Source: Rhizobiales bacterium CCH3-A5 (GTDB taxonomy: Bacteria > Pseudomonadota > Alphaproteobacteria > Rhizobiales > Beijerinckiaceae). From it: a stretch of DNA of 12,881 nt. Position numbers and translations under genes: made by a program. Positions 1 through 7,461 of this stretch are shown here, piece by piece (position 1 is the stretch's first letter; every line of letters begins with the position of its first letter). The stretch covers positions 1 to 12,881 of the forward strand of contig LSIB01000138.1 of NCBI GenBank assembly GCA_001556025.1, written 5' to 3'. A model generated the notes under the pieces. The model did no database searches, was not told the origin of the DNA, and saw only the letters and a program-made list of their open reading frames with translations.

Positions 1-388
1 GCCGCGAGGGCGGCAGATCGACATGGACGAGGCGCGGCGGCTGTGGCGCGCTCGCCGCAGCGACGGCTGCAGGGGCTGCGGGAGCCGCCCAGCCGATCGC
101 GAGCGGCATGGCGAGAGCCGCCGGCGTCGCCGGGCCGGCCGCCCCTTCGAGCCGTGCGGTTGAATCTTCGACATCGAGCCGCATAGCGAACTTGCCGTCG
201 GGCGTCAGCGGGACGGACCACACCGCCGCAGCCGGCTCCTCGGCCGGGGCCGACCGCGACGGGAGGATTGTGTCCGGCAGCGCGAAGAACGCCGCAGCGA
301 CGGCCGACGCCGCGATCGAAATCGCGACCTGGCCGCTGAAATCGCGCAGCATGCGGGTCGGCTTGGCAAAGGGCTTGGCGGCGGTCAT
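1..388 (-). CDS. N-terminal part of an unrecognised membrane-anchored protein (cut by the window edge)
   Basis: Open reading frame starting at the ATG complementary to 386-388 and still open at base 1, giving 129 residues of an incomplete protein. The start is supported by a good Shine-Dalgarno (AGGAGAG, about 8 nt upstream, near 398-404). The first 17 residues are polar and basic (MTAAKPFAKPTRMLRDF). A hydrophobic stretch at about residues 19-37 (VAISIAASAVAAAFFALP) could be one membrane span or an uncleaved signal. After it comes a short folded-looking part (WSVPLTPDGKFAMRLDVEDS, about 57-76), then an Ala/Pro-rich linker. This suggests an inner-membrane anchor with a periplasmic or linker-joined domain lying outside the window. 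I do not recognise the family. It is divergently transcribed from the DMT transporter. Confidence 0.6.
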   Translation of the reverse strand, partial: MTAAKPFAKPTRMLRDFSGQVAISIAASAVAAAFFALPDTILPSRSAPAEEPAAAVWSVPLTPDGKFAMRLDVEDSTARLEGAAGPATPAALAMPLAIGWAAPAAPAAVAAASAPQPPRLVHVDLPPSR

Positions 389-457
389 CGACGTAACTCT
401 CCTGCGATGAGACGAGAGTGGCCCTTCCTCTCCGGCAACCGCGCGGCCTGAAAGCGG

Positions 458-487
458 AACAATTGTGGCAGGGCGATGAGAATTGTT
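458..487. promoter_or_regulatory. AT-rich inverted repeat in a divergent intergenic region
   Basis: The arms AACAATT (458-464) and AATTGTT (481-487) form a perfect 7-bp inverted repeat separated by 16 nt, with arm centres about two helical turns apart. It lies in the roughly 210-bp gap between the minus-strand gene starting at 388 and the DMT transporter starting near 599, and stands out as AT-rich in GC-rich surroundings. The geometry suits a dimeric regulator site. No regulator can be named and chance is possible. Confidence 0.3.
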
Positions 488-598
488 TCTGAGCGCGCGC
501 GGGGAGCATGACGAAGGCGTGATGCAGCGCAGCGGACGCGCGGGGGGCATGCGGCCTTGGCCCTAACGCGGACGCCACCGGTGGCGCTATGCCGTCTG

Positions 599-1597
599 AT
601 GCACTCCGTCGCGCCCTTATCCGCCTCGGCCGCCGCGCGCGAGCGGCTGCGCTGGCGGCTCGCCTTCGGCGGGATGATGGCCGCGATGCTGATCTTCGGT
701 GCGAATTTCGTGGTCAGCCGCCATGCTGTACTGAACGGGCTGACCTCCCATGACCTGCTGGCGCTTCGCTTCGCCACCGCAGGCTTCATCCTGCTGCCGA
801 CATTCCTGTCCGCTGGCGGTCTGAAGGATTGCGGCGGCGTCGGCTGGTCGCGCGGCCTGACGCTCGCGGTTATGAGCGGCCTGCCGATGAGCTGGCTGCT
901 GCTGACCGGGCTGACCTATGCGCCCGCCGCCCATGGCGCTGTGATCGGTCCGGGCACGGTGACGGTGATCGGCATCATCGGCGGCGTCGTGCTGTTTGGC
1001 ACGGCGCTGACCCGGCAACTGTTTCTCGGCATCGGCGCGGTGCTGATCGGGCTGGTCTGTCTCGGCATCGCCGGCACGACGCATACCAACCCGACGATCC
1101 TGCTCGGCGACCTCTGTTTTCTCGGCGTCGGTCTGATCTGGGGCGGCTACCCGCTGGTGATCCAGCTCTGGCGCGTCGATGCGCTGAAGGCGACCGCGAT
1201 CGTCTCGGTGCTGTCGATGGTCTATCTGCCACTCTATTTCCTGTTCTTCTTCCGCGGCTTCGACGTCGCGCCCTGGTGGGTGATCGTGGCGCATGGGATC
1301 AACCAGGGCGTCCTCAACATCATCGTCGGCCTCTGGATCTGGAGCTGGGCGACGCGGGTTCTGGGGCCGTCCGTGGTCGGGCGCTTTCCACCGACGATTC
1401 CCGTCATCGGCACGCTGCTTGGCATCCCCGTGCTCGGCGAAATCCCGACCGGGCTGCAGGTCGCCGGCATCGCGCTGATCATCGCCGGCCTGTTCGTCGC
1501 GTCCTGGCGTCGTTCAACGCGCGCGGCGATTGAACCGCATCAAGGCGAGGTTCCAGCCGACGCAGATGGCGAGACCCAGCCCGAGCGAAAGCCCTGA
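599..1597 (+). CDS. DMT superfamily (EamA-type) transporter
   Basis: A 332-residue polytopic inner-membrane protein of the drug/metabolite transporter superfamily. It has about ten hydrophobic segments arranged as two EamA-like halves: roughly residues 22-160, with GANFVVSRHAVL and LALRFATAGFILLP typical of the first repeat, and 168-302, with WGGYPLVIQ and a C-terminal IPVLGEIPTGLQVAGIALIIAG that matches the end of EamA repeats (P-x-G-E-x-P-T-x-x-Q-x-x-G). Such proteins export or import amino acids, metabolites or other small molecules; the substrate cannot be told from sequence. The ATG at 599 was chosen. An in-frame TTG at 557 would add 14 residues and neither has a strong ribosome site. 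The hydrophilic C-terminal tail (303-332) overlaps the 3' end of the convergent membrane-protein gene by 84 bp. Confidence 0.85.
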   Translation: MHSVAPLSASAAARERLRWRLAFGGMMAAMLIFGANFVVSRHAVLNGLTSHDLLALRFATAGFILLPTFLSAGGLKDCGGVGWSRGLTLAVMSGLPMSWLLLTGLTYAPAAHGAVIGPGTVTVIGIIGGVVLFGTALTRQLFLGIGAVLIGLVCLGIAGTTHTNPTILLGDLCFLGVGLIWGGYPLVIQLWRVDALKATAIVSVLSMVYLPLYFLFFFRGFDVAPWWVIVAHGINQGVLNIIVGLWIWSWATRVLGPSVVGRFPPTIPVIGTLLGIPVLGEIPTGLQVAGIALIIAGLFVASWRRSTRAAIEPHQGEVPADADGETQPERKP

Positions 1598-2299
1598 ACC
1601 GAGCGCGGCCGCGCTGGCATGGACGAAGCCGAGCGCCAGCCCGAAGCCCATCAGCCCGAGCGCGCCATTGGCGATGATCGCCGCCGTCGCAGGGCCGCCG
1701 ATGCGCGGCTGCAGCATCCCGATCAGGCTCGACAGCACGATTGGGAAAGCCGCCAGCACCCCCGACCATCCGGCTCCGACATGACTGCTGACGGTGGTGA
1801 CTATGCCGGCCAGGAGCGCGACACAGGCTGCCCGTAGCGGGATCGCGTACCAGGGCCGTCCCGGAGGGTTGAGCGGACGCGCCGCGAGATAGGGCCGGAA
1901 CAGCCGGTGCAGGACGGCGAAGACGAGGATCGTCGCAGCAAGCATCAAGACGAAGGGCGGCTCCAGCGCGCGCAAGCCGACGACCATCGCGAACCAGACC
2001 GACAACGCCGCGCCAAGACTCGACACCGTCCCAAGACGTTGCGCCAGCAGCACATAGACCAGCGACAGCCCGGCATTGGCGATGTTCGAGCCCATGCTGC
2101 CGAGCGCACCGGCCGCGATGAAGGCGGCGTCATGCTCCAGCGCGAGGAACACATAGACGGGCCCGGCCGAGATCGGCAGCGTCGCAATCATGGCCGCGAC
2201 CATCGGCCCGCCGCGTTCGGCCAGCAGAGAGCAACTGACGACAACCACGGCCGCAACCGCCATCTTCAACAGCAGCAGCCAGAGCCAGGGATCGCTCAC
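1514..2299 (-). CDS. Multi-pass membrane protein coupled to tgt, with internal duplication
   Basis: A 261-residue very hydrophobic protein with about eight predicted membrane segments, function not recognised. The chosen GTG start (complement of 2297-2299) overlaps the tgt stop in a GTGA tetranucleotide, so translation is probably coupled to tgt. The two halves look duplicated: ATLPISAGP (39-47) and AAFPIVLSS (183-191) occupy equivalent places, as do GALGSMG (64-70) and GALGLMG (212-218), and LG-x3-SL follows in both. Both halves also begin with a similar long hydrophobic helix. The fold may thus be a two-repeat transporter or permease-like protein. Its C-terminus overlaps the convergent DMT transporter gene. 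A link to queuosine metabolism rests only on the overlap with tgt. A later in-frame ATG at residue 13 is a less likely start. Confidence 0.75.
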   Translation of the reverse strand: MSDPWLWLLLLKMAVAAVVVVSCSLLAERGGPMVAAMIATLPISAGPVYVFLALEHDAAFIAAGALGSMGSNIANAGLSLVYVLLAQRLGTVSSLGAALSVWFAMVVGLRALEPPFVLMLAATILVFAVLHRLFRPYLAARPLNPPGRPWYAIPLRAACVALLAGIVTTVSSHVGAGWSGVLAAFPIVLSSLIGMLQPRIGGPATAAIIANGALGLMGFGLALGFVHASAAALGSGLSLGLGLAICVGWNLALMRFNRRAR

Positions 2300-3420
2300 G
2301 CAGGCTCGCCTTTGGCCCAGCCCTCCTTGGTCTCGGCGATGAAATCGGCCAGCCTCCCGGCGGCGATGGCGGCGCGCAGGCCGGCCATCAGCTCCTGGTA
2401 ATAGGCGAGATTGACCCAGGTCAGCAGCATCTTGCCGAGCATTTCGTCGGCCTTGACGAGATGGTGCAGATAGGCCCGCGCGTAGCCGTTCGCGGCGGGA
2501 CAGGCGGAGCGCTCGTCGATCGGGCGGGAATCGTCGGCGTGTTTGGCGTTTTTCAGGTTCATGCGGCCGAAACGCGTGAAAATCTGGCCGTGGCGGCCGG
2601 CGCGCGTCGGCATCACGCAGTCGAACATGTCGATGCCGCGCGAGACCGCCTCGACGAGGTCGTCGGGCGTGCCGACGCCCATCAGATAGCGCGGCTTGGC
2701 TTCGGGAAGCTCCGGTGCGACGACGTCGATCATCGCCAGCATGACGTCCTGCGGCTCGCCGACCGCCAGTCCGCCGATGGCGTAGCCCTTGAGGTCCATG
2801 GCGACCAGTTCCCTCGCGCTCTCGACGCGAAGCGCCGGCACAGCGCCGCCCTGCACGATGCCGAAGAGCGCCCGGCCCGGCTGGTCGCCGAACGCCGTCT
2901 TGCAGCGCTGCGCCCAGCGCAGGGAGAGCCGCATCGCCTTTTCGGCGACCGCATCCTCGCAGGGCAGCGAGACGCATTCGTCGAGCTGCATCACGATATC
3001 GGAGCCGAGCAGGTTCTGGATTTCGACGGAGCGCTCGGGCGAGAGCATGTGCTTCGAGCCGTCGATATGGGATTGGAAGGTGACGCCTTCTTCCGTGAGC
3101 TTGCGCAGGTTCGCCAGCGACATCACCTGGAATCCGCCGGAATCGGTCAGGATCGGGTGCGGCCAGTTCATGAATCGGTGCAGGCCACCCAAGCCGGCGA
3201 TCCGCTCCGCGCCGGGCCGCAGCATCAGGTGATAGGTATTGCCGAGCACGACATCGGCGCCTAGCGCCTTGACCTGCTCGGGATACATGCCCTTGACGGT
3301 CGCCGCCGTGCCGACCGGCATGAAGGCCGGCGTGCGGATGACGCCGCGCGGCATCCTGATCTCGCCGGTGCGGGCGGCCCCGTCGCGGCCGAGCAGGTGG
3401 AAGCTGAATTCGGTTGTCAT
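2296..3420 (-). CDS. tgt: tRNA-guanine transglycosylase (queuine tRNA-ribosyltransferase)
   Basis: A 374-residue cytoplasmic enzyme that exchanges the wobble guanine 34 of GUN-anticodon tRNAs for preQ1 during queuosine synthesis. The TIM-barrel signatures are clear: [13 protein letters not shown] (31-43), [11 protein letters not shown] (60-70), [11 protein letters not shown] with general-base Asp93 (91-101), LFGIVQGG (185-192), GGLAVGEP (216-223), and [13 protein letters not shown] with nucleophile Asp267. The length is normal for the family. Oddly, the structural zinc site is degenerate: in the C-x-C-x2-C region only Cys307 remains (Ser305 and Ala310 replace the others), and the distal His is Val336 ([10 protein letters not shown]). 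The ATG at 3420 ([10 protein letters not shown]) was preferred over an upstream in-frame start at 3480, which adds a non-family-like Arg/Pro-rich tail. The downstream membrane-protein gene overlaps its stop by 4 nt. Confidence 0.95.
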   Translation of the reverse strand: MTTEFSFHLLGRDGAARTGEIRMPRGVIRTPAFMPVGTAATVKGMYPEQVKALGADVVLGNTYHLMLRPGAERIAGLGGLHRFMNWPHPILTDSGGFQVMSLANLRKLTEEGVTFQSHIDGSKHMLSPERSVEIQNLLGSDIVMQLDECVSLPCEDAVAEKAMRLSLRWAQRCKTAFGDQPGRALFGIVQGGAVPALRVESARELVAMDLKGYAIGGLAVGEPQDVMLAMIDVVAPELPEAKPRYLMGVGTPDDLVEAVSRGIDMFDCVMPTRAGRHGQIFTRFGRMNLKNAKHADDSRPIDERSACPAANGYARAYLHHLVKADEMLGKMLLTWVNLAYYQELMAGLRAAIAAGRLADFIAETKEGWAKGEPA

Positions 3421-3619
3421 GGTGAAGCGGGTTAGCGCAGGCGCGGGCCGGGAGGAAGGCCCGCGCATCCGCCCCGCCATGTCATGGCGGCGCGACGGCG
3501 AGGCGATACGCAGCGGCCGGGGGGCGTCACGGAGCCGTCACCACACCGGCTTAGCGTTTCGCGCTGCGTCGCGCCGTTCCGCTCTCGGGTCGCGCGACAT
3601 GTGCCGGGGAGTGTTCGCC

Positions 3620-4708
3620 ATGAATCGTTTTGGTCTGATTGCCTGGGCCGGCGCAATGCTCGCCTGCGGGTCCGCCTCGGCCCAGACGCCAGCCGAGATC
3701 GACCGGCGCTCCAGCGTCGGGATTTCCGCCATCGGCCCGGTCACCGGCGCGGGCTCGACCTTCGCCTTTCCGCTGATCGGCAAATGGGCGCAGCTCTATC
3801 GTGTCGTGAAATCGGACGGCGCCGACATGATCCCGCTCGATATCGGCGTCGAATACGAGCCGGTCGGCTCGCTCGGCGGCGAGGTCCGCGTGACGCAGCG
3901 CGCCACCGATTTCGGCGCGACCGAGCGCCCGGTCTCGAGCGAGGAACTCGCCCGCACCGGGATGATCCAGTTCCCCTTCGTCATGGGCGGCATCGTCCCG
4001 GTGGTGAACATCGATGGCGTCAAGGCGGGCGAGCTGCGCTTCACAGGCGCGCTGCTGGCCGACATCCATCTCGGCAAGGTGAAGACCTGGTCCGACCCGG
4101 CGATCAAGGCGCTCAACCCGAACGTCAAGCTGCCCGACGCCGCGATCAACGTGGTCTGGCGCTCCGACGGCTCGGGCACCACCTTCAACTGGACGGATTA
4201 TCTCACGAAATCGAGCCCGGAATGGGCGAGCAGGTTCGGCGCGAACACGCAGGTGTCCTGGCCTGTTGGAGCCGGGGCCGAGGGCAGCCGGGGGATCATC
4301 CAGGCCATCGCCCGGACGAAGAACACGCTCGGCTATGTCGAACTCGGCCAGGTGCTGCGCGCCTCGCTGGCCTACGCCCTCGTCCAGAACAAGGCCGGCC
4401 AGTTCGTCAGGCCCGACGCCGCCAGCCTGCAGGCGGCCGCAGCCAGCGCCGACTGGCCGGCCGCCAAGGATTTCGCGCTGATGCTGACGGATGCGCCCGG
4501 CCCGCAGTCCTGGCCGATCGTGGCGACGACCTTCGCGCTCGTGCCCAAGCCGCTCAACGCCCGCTCGCGCGAAGCGATCAACTTCTTCCGCATCGGACTG
4601 GAGAAGGGCGCGGGCGACGCAGCCGCGCTCGGCCTCGTGCCGCTGCCGGAGCCGCTGGTGAAGCAGGTCAAGGCGTATTGGGATGTCGCGCTGAAGCCGG
4701 GGAGCTGA
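3620..4708 (+). CDS. pstS: Periplasmic phosphate-binding protein, PstS family
   Basis: A 362-residue secreted solute-binding protein that captures inorganic phosphate for an ABC importer. A signal peptide (about 1-21, MNRFGLIAWAGAMLACGSASA, likely cut before Gln22) precedes the family motifs. These are TGAGSTFAFPLIGKWAQLY (42-60), DFGATERP (98-105, the anion-contact loop), GVKAGELRFTGALLADIHLG (133-152), WRSDGSGTTFNWTDYL (180-195, phosphate-binding loop), GAEGSRGI (219-226) and TLGYVEL (236-242). The ATG at 3620 has GGGGA about 9 nt upstream; an in-frame ATG at 3599 would add seven residues before the signal peptide. No pstC, pstA, pstB or phoU lies nearby. It is either an orphan binding protein serving a distant Pst system or a paralogue with another role. 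It diverges from tgt and converges on the YffB-like gene. Confidence 0.88.
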   Translation: MNRFGLIAWAGAMLACGSASAQTPAEIDRRSSVGISAIGPVTGAGSTFAFPLIGKWAQLYRVVKSDGADMIPLDIGVEYEPVGSLGGEVRVTQRATDFGATERPVSSEELARTGMIQFPFVMGGIVPVVNIDGVKAGELRFTGALLADIHLGKVKTWSDPAIKALNPNVKLPDAAINVVWRSDGSGTTFNWTDYLTKSSPEWASRFGANTQVSWPVGAGAEGSRGIIQAIARTKNTLGYVELGQVLRASLAYALVQNKAGQFVRPDAASLQAAAASADWPAAKDFALMLTDAPGPQSWPIVATTFALVPKPLNARSREAINFFRIGLEKGAGDAAALGLVPLPEPLVKQVKAYWDVALKPGS

Positions 4709-4730
4709 GAGGCGACGCCTGGACGCTCAG
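4705..4730. terminator. Possible weak bidirectional terminator hairpin
   Basis: Nested inverted repeats lie between the convergent pstS and yffB-like genes. CTGAG (4705-4709) pairs with CTCAG (4726-4730), and AGGC (4710-4713) pairs with GCCT (4717-4720) around a GAC loop, with a five-base bulge on one side. There is no U-tract. The position between two converging stops suggests termination but the helix is imperfect. Confidence 0.3.
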
Positions 4731-5077
4731 ACGGCGAAAGCGGCCGCATAGGCCTCGGGCCTGAAGCCGACGAGCCGGCGCTGGCCGAGATCGAGCACCG
4801 GGCGCTTGATCATCGCCGGCTGCACCAGCATCAGCGAGATGGCCTTGTCGGCGTCGAGTCCGGCCTTGTCGGCATCCGGCAGCGCGCGGAAGGTCGTGCC
4901 CGCGCGGTTCAACACTGTTTCCCAGCCATGCTCGGCGACCCAGCCCGACAAGGTCGACCGGTCGATGCCAGCCAGTTTGTAGTCGTGGAAGGCATAGGCG
5001 ACGCCCTGCCCGTCAAGCCAGGCTCGCGCCTTCTTCATCGTGTCGCAATTCTTGATGCCGTAGATCGTCGGTGTCAT
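4727..5077 (-). CDS. ArsC/Spx-fold protein of the YffB type
   Basis: A 116-residue thioredoxin-fold protein of the ArsC/Spx superfamily. The N-terminus MTPTIYGIKNCDTMKKARAWL is the YffB signature, with the single catalytic-type Cys11 in N-C-D-T. Later features are HDYKLAGID (31-39), AISLMLVQPAMIKRPVL (79-95, the conserved cis-Pro/Arg loop) and VGFRPEAY (103-110). YffB-type members are small reductase-like proteins whose physiological substrate is unsettled. A true arsenate reductase role is not supported, since there are no ars neighbours. It starts at the ATG at 5077, 35 nt after the NnrU stop on the same strand, so the two probably form an operon. Confidence 0.85.
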   Translation of the reverse strand: MTPTIYGIKNCDTMKKARAWLDGQGVAYAFHDYKLAGIDRSTLSGWVAEHGWETVLNRAGTTFRALPDADKAGLDADKAISLMLVQPAMIKRPVLDLGQRRLVGFRPEAYAAAFAV

Positions 5078-5112
5078 CGCAAGGCGTCCGGATTGGCTTT
5101 TGGCGGGTCGTC

Positions 5113-5703
5113 TCAGCTACGCGCGATGACCGGCACGCCGATCAGCAGCGGATGCAGCCAGAGAACCGTGGCGACGTAGAGGCCAACCCCCGCCACGATC
5201 GCGACGATGTCGCGGCGGCCGAATGCGGGCCGGCCCATCGCCGCGAGGCTCGCGATCTCCTCGGGCCGGCGCTTGGCCGAGATGCGCGCCATCACCGCCC
5301 AGGCCAGAAAGCCGCCAAACAGGAGCATGCTGCCGAGATCGCCATTGGCCAGCAGATGGGCGGTGGCCCAGAGCTTCACCGCCAGCAGCATCGGATGTTT
5401 CGTGACGGCCTTGAGCCAGCTCGGCCGCCGCCCGACCGCGAGCAGGATGAAGACCGGCAGGTTGACCAGCAGCGCCAGATGGCGCGTCCAGACCGGCGGG
5501 TTCCAGACGTTGATCCAGCCACTGGCGCGATAAACGCCGAAGCCATAGGCGATCATGACGAATCCGATCAGCGAGACCGCCGTGTAGACCCCCTTGTAGC
5601 CGCCCTCGCCCAGCCGCGCGATCGCTGCCGCGCGCGGCCCGCGCAGCGTCGTGAACAGGTGCGCGCCGAGGAACAGCGCCAGACCGAGGATGAGGAGCGT
5701 CAT
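5113..5703 (-). CDS. NnrU family membrane protein
   Basis: A 196-residue inner-membrane protein with about five or six hydrophobic segments (near 1-17, 40-58, 74-90, 105-119, 124-140 and 164-190). The family hallmark KHPMLLAVKLWATAHLLANGD (103-122), a His-Pro then W-A-x-x-H-L-L-A-N-G-D, is present in full, as is an N-terminal G-A-H-L motif. NnrU was named from nitrite/nitric-oxide gene clusters, and relatives such as 15-cis-zeta-carotene isomerase bind haem b through conserved His residues; binding here is an inference. The ATG at 5703 was chosen because the open frame upstream is basic, Cys/Arg-rich and unlike the family. No denitrification genes are close by. The YffB-like gene follows on the same strand. 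Confidence 0.85.
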   Translation of the reverse strand: MTLLILGLALFLGAHLFTTLRGPRAAAIARLGEGGYKGVYTAVSLIGFVMIAYGFGVYRASGWINVWNPPVWTRHLALLVNLPVFILLAVGRRPSWLKAVTKHPMLLAVKLWATAHLLANGDLGSMLLFGGFLAWAVMARISAKRRPEEIASLAAMGRPAFGRRDIVAIVAGVGLYVATVLWLHPLLIGVPVIARS

Positions 5704-5745
5704 GGCGATCTCGCGACGGCGGCAGGGGATTCGCGCCGCATCGCT

Positions 5746-5760
5746 TTTCCTTAGAGGAAA
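5746..5760. promoter_or_regulatory. Short palindrome upstream of the NnrU gene
   Basis: TTTCCT (5746-5751) and AGGAAA (5755-5760) form a perfect 6-bp inverted repeat around TAG. It lies 43 nt upstream of the NnrU start, in the 239-bp divergent gap shared with the phosphoribosyltransferase gene. It could be an operator or a small transcript hairpin. Nothing else in this gap was recognised. Confidence 0.25.
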
Positions 5761-5942
5761 GACGAGGCGGTTGCAGGTGATTTCCTGCCGCAGGCGCTTT
5801 CGGAGCGTGTGCGTCGAGGCGGCGGACGCAGCCTGTGGCCGCCATCCGCGCGACGCATGCAGGCAGAGCGCGGGCATGTCATGACTCCGGCATCTCGGCG
5901 TGGAAGATGCATGCGACCTCGACCCAGCAGGCACTCCCCATC

Positions 5943-6536
5943 ATGGATCGCGTCGCCATCATCATACCGGCCGTCGGCGAGGCGTTCGAGGCCCCCTACC
6001 GGCTGTGGCGAAACCACCCGGCCGCAGGGCTCGACTTTCCCGACATTGCCCCCGCGACGGTCGATGCCGCGGTGATGCGACGCCTCGTCGAGGCCCTCGC
6101 CTCCTGCCTGCCCGCCGATGTCGACATCCTGGCAGGCATCGACATGGGCGGGTTTGGGCTCGCGGGCGCGCTCGCCAGCCGCAATGGCCTCGGTTTCGTC
6201 GACATCCGCAAGGTCGGCTCGATCAGGGCCGACGTCATCAGAGTGGTGATGGAGAACTACGACCTCGGCGAGGGCATCGCGATGTCGAAGGGCAGCCGCA
6301 TCGCCGGGCGCAAGGTCGCGCTCATCGACGACTGTCTGGTGACCGGCACGACCGCGCTGAGCGCCGTCAACCTGGTGCGAAGACTGGGCGCACGCTGCGA
6401 CACCGCGTTGTTCGTCTATGAACTCGAGGGCATGGGCGGTCGCGACAGGTTGGCGCGCGATGGCGTCAGCGCGCATGTCCTGCGGACTTTACCGAAGGCG
6501 GATGCGGAGAGCCGCACCGTGGTGGGATCGAGTTGA
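5943..6536 (+). CDS. Type I phosphoribosyltransferase domain protein (adenine PRTase-like)
   Basis: A 197-residue cytoplasmic protein with a type I phosphoribosyltransferase fold. The PRPP-binding loop is clear at 125-137 (KVALIDDCLVTGT: hydrophobic strand, two acidic residues, then T-G-T). An upstream strand-loop GIDMGGFGLAGALASRNG (66-82), followed by VDIRK (86-90), is arranged as in adenine phosphoribosyltransferase-like enzymes. The N-terminal segment (AFEAPYRLWRNHPAAGLDFPDIAP, 14-37) could form the base-recognising hood. The nucleobase, or whether it is a salvage enzyme at all, cannot be decided. The ATG at 5943 matches where family-like sequence begins; an in-frame ATG at 5907 would add 12 residues. 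The hydrolase gene follows 54 nt downstream and may be co-transcribed. Confidence 0.75.
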   Translation: MDRVAIIIPAVGEAFEAPYRLWRNHPAAGLDFPDIAPATVDAAVMRRLVEALASCLPADVDILAGIDMGGFGLAGALASRNGLGFVDIRKVGSIRADVIRVVMENYDLGEGIAMSKGSRIAGRKVALIDDCLVTGTTALSAVNLVRRLGARCDTALFVYELEGMGGRDRLARDGVSAHVLRTLPKADAESRTVVGSS

Positions 6537-6590
6537 GAGGCCGGGCCGCAGGACAGCGGACGCTGCCGAGGCGCAACAGGAGAACGACAG

Positions 6591-7421
6591 ATGAGCACCA
6601 TCACCACCCGAGACGGCACCGCGATTTTCTATAAGGACTGGGGGCCCAGGGATGCGCAGGCCATCGTCTTCCACCATGGCTGGCCGCTCAGTTCAGACGA
6701 CTGGGACAACCAGATGATGGTCTTCCTCGAGCAGGGTTTTCGCGTCATCGCGCATGACCGGCGCGGGCATGGCCGCTCGAGCCAGACAGACCATGGCAAC
6801 GAAATGGACACCTATGCCGCCGATGTTGCCGAACTGACCGACGCGCTCGACCTCAGGGGCGCGATCCATGTCGGCCATTCGACCGGCGGCGGCGAGGTGG
6901 CGCATTACGTGGCGCGCGCAAAACCCGGCCGCGTCTCGAAGGCCGTGCTGATCGGCGCGGTGCCGCCGATCATGCTGAAGACGCGGGCCAATCCGGGCGG
7001 ATTGCCGATCGAGGTATTCGACGGATTTCGCGCAGCGCTGATCGCCAACCGGGCGCAGTTCTTCGTCGATGTGCCGGCCGGCCCGTTTTACGGCTACAAC
7101 CGCCCTGGCGCCGCCGTGAGCCAGGGCGTCATCGACAACTGGTGGCGACAGGGCATGATGGGCGGCGCCAAGGCGCACTACGACTGCATCAAGGCCTTCT
7201 CGGAAACCGACTTCACCGAAGACCTGAAGGCGATAGACCTGCCGGTCTTGGTGATGCACGGAACCGACGACCAGATCGTGCCTTACGCCGATTCTGCGCC
7301 TCTCGCGGCCAAGCTTCTGAAGAACGGCACGCTCAAGAGCTATGACGGGCTGCCGCATGGCATGTGTACGACCCACCCCGACATCATCAACGCCGACCTG
7401 CTGGCCTTCTTCAGGAGCTGA
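6591..7421 (+). CDS. Alpha/beta hydrolase, non-haem chloroperoxidase/arylesterase family
   Basis: A 276-residue alpha/beta-hydrolase closely resembling the cofactor-free haloperoxidases and arylesterases. The oxyanion segment [15 protein letters not shown] (28-42), the H-D-R-R-G-H-G-R-S block (55-63), nucleophile elbow GHSTGGGE with Ser97, HGTDDQIVP with Asp227, and LPHGM with His256 complete a Ser-Asp-His triad. The family hydrolyses esters or lactones and, with acetate and peroxide, forms peracids; the natural substrate is usually unknown. No secretion signal is present, so it is probably cytoplasmic. The start has a strong ribosome site (AGGAGA about 8 nt upstream of ATG 6591). The gene ends just before a long hairpin that separates it from the convergent deformylase. 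Confidence 0.92.
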   Translation: MSTITTRDGTAIFYKDWGPRDAQAIVFHHGWPLSSDDWDNQMMVFLEQGFRVIAHDRRGHGRSSQTDHGNEMDTYAADVAELTDALDLRGAIHVGHSTGGGEVAHYVARAKPGRVSKAVLIGAVPPIMLKTRANPGGLPIEVFDGFRAALIANRAQFFVDVPAGPFYGYNRPGAAVSQGVIDNWWRQGMMGGAKAHYDCIKAFSETDFTEDLKAIDLPVLVMHGTDDQIVPYADSAPLAAKLLKNGTLKSYDGLPHGMCTTHPDIINADLLAFFRS

Positions 7422-7427
7422 CCGCGC

Positions 7428-7461
7428 GACAGGCGAGCCGTGACGATGCGGCTCGCCTGTC
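7428..7461. terminator. Bidirectional terminator-like hairpin
   Basis: A perfect 13-bp inverted repeat, GACAGGCGAGCCG (7428-7440) and CGGCTCGCCTGTC (7449-7461), closes on an 8-nt loop. It lies between the converging hydrolase and deformylase stops and overlaps the last bases of the deformylase stop codon. There is no U-run on either side. Stem length and position make a shared terminator or mRNA-end stabiliser likely. Confidence 0.65.

Noticed and set aside
617..1294. Long minus-strand open frame (225 codons) opposite the DMT transporter
   Set aside because: Extremely rich in Arg, Asp, Gln and His with no family pattern; it is the antisense reading of a clear membrane transporter in GC-rich DNA.
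2300..2977. Upstream extension of the membrane-protein frame into tgt
   Set aside because: This part is an Arg/Gly-rich frame-shifted reading of tgt; the family-like membrane protein begins at the GTG overlapping the tgt stop.
3421..3480. 20-residue N-terminal extension of Tgt
   Set aside because: Arg/Pro-rich and unlike Tgt N-termini; the ATG at 3420 gives the expected length.
3484..4764. 426-codon plus-strand open frame over pstS
   Set aside because: Arg-rich out-of-frame reading of the PstS gene, which has a signal peptide and all family motifs in the other frame.
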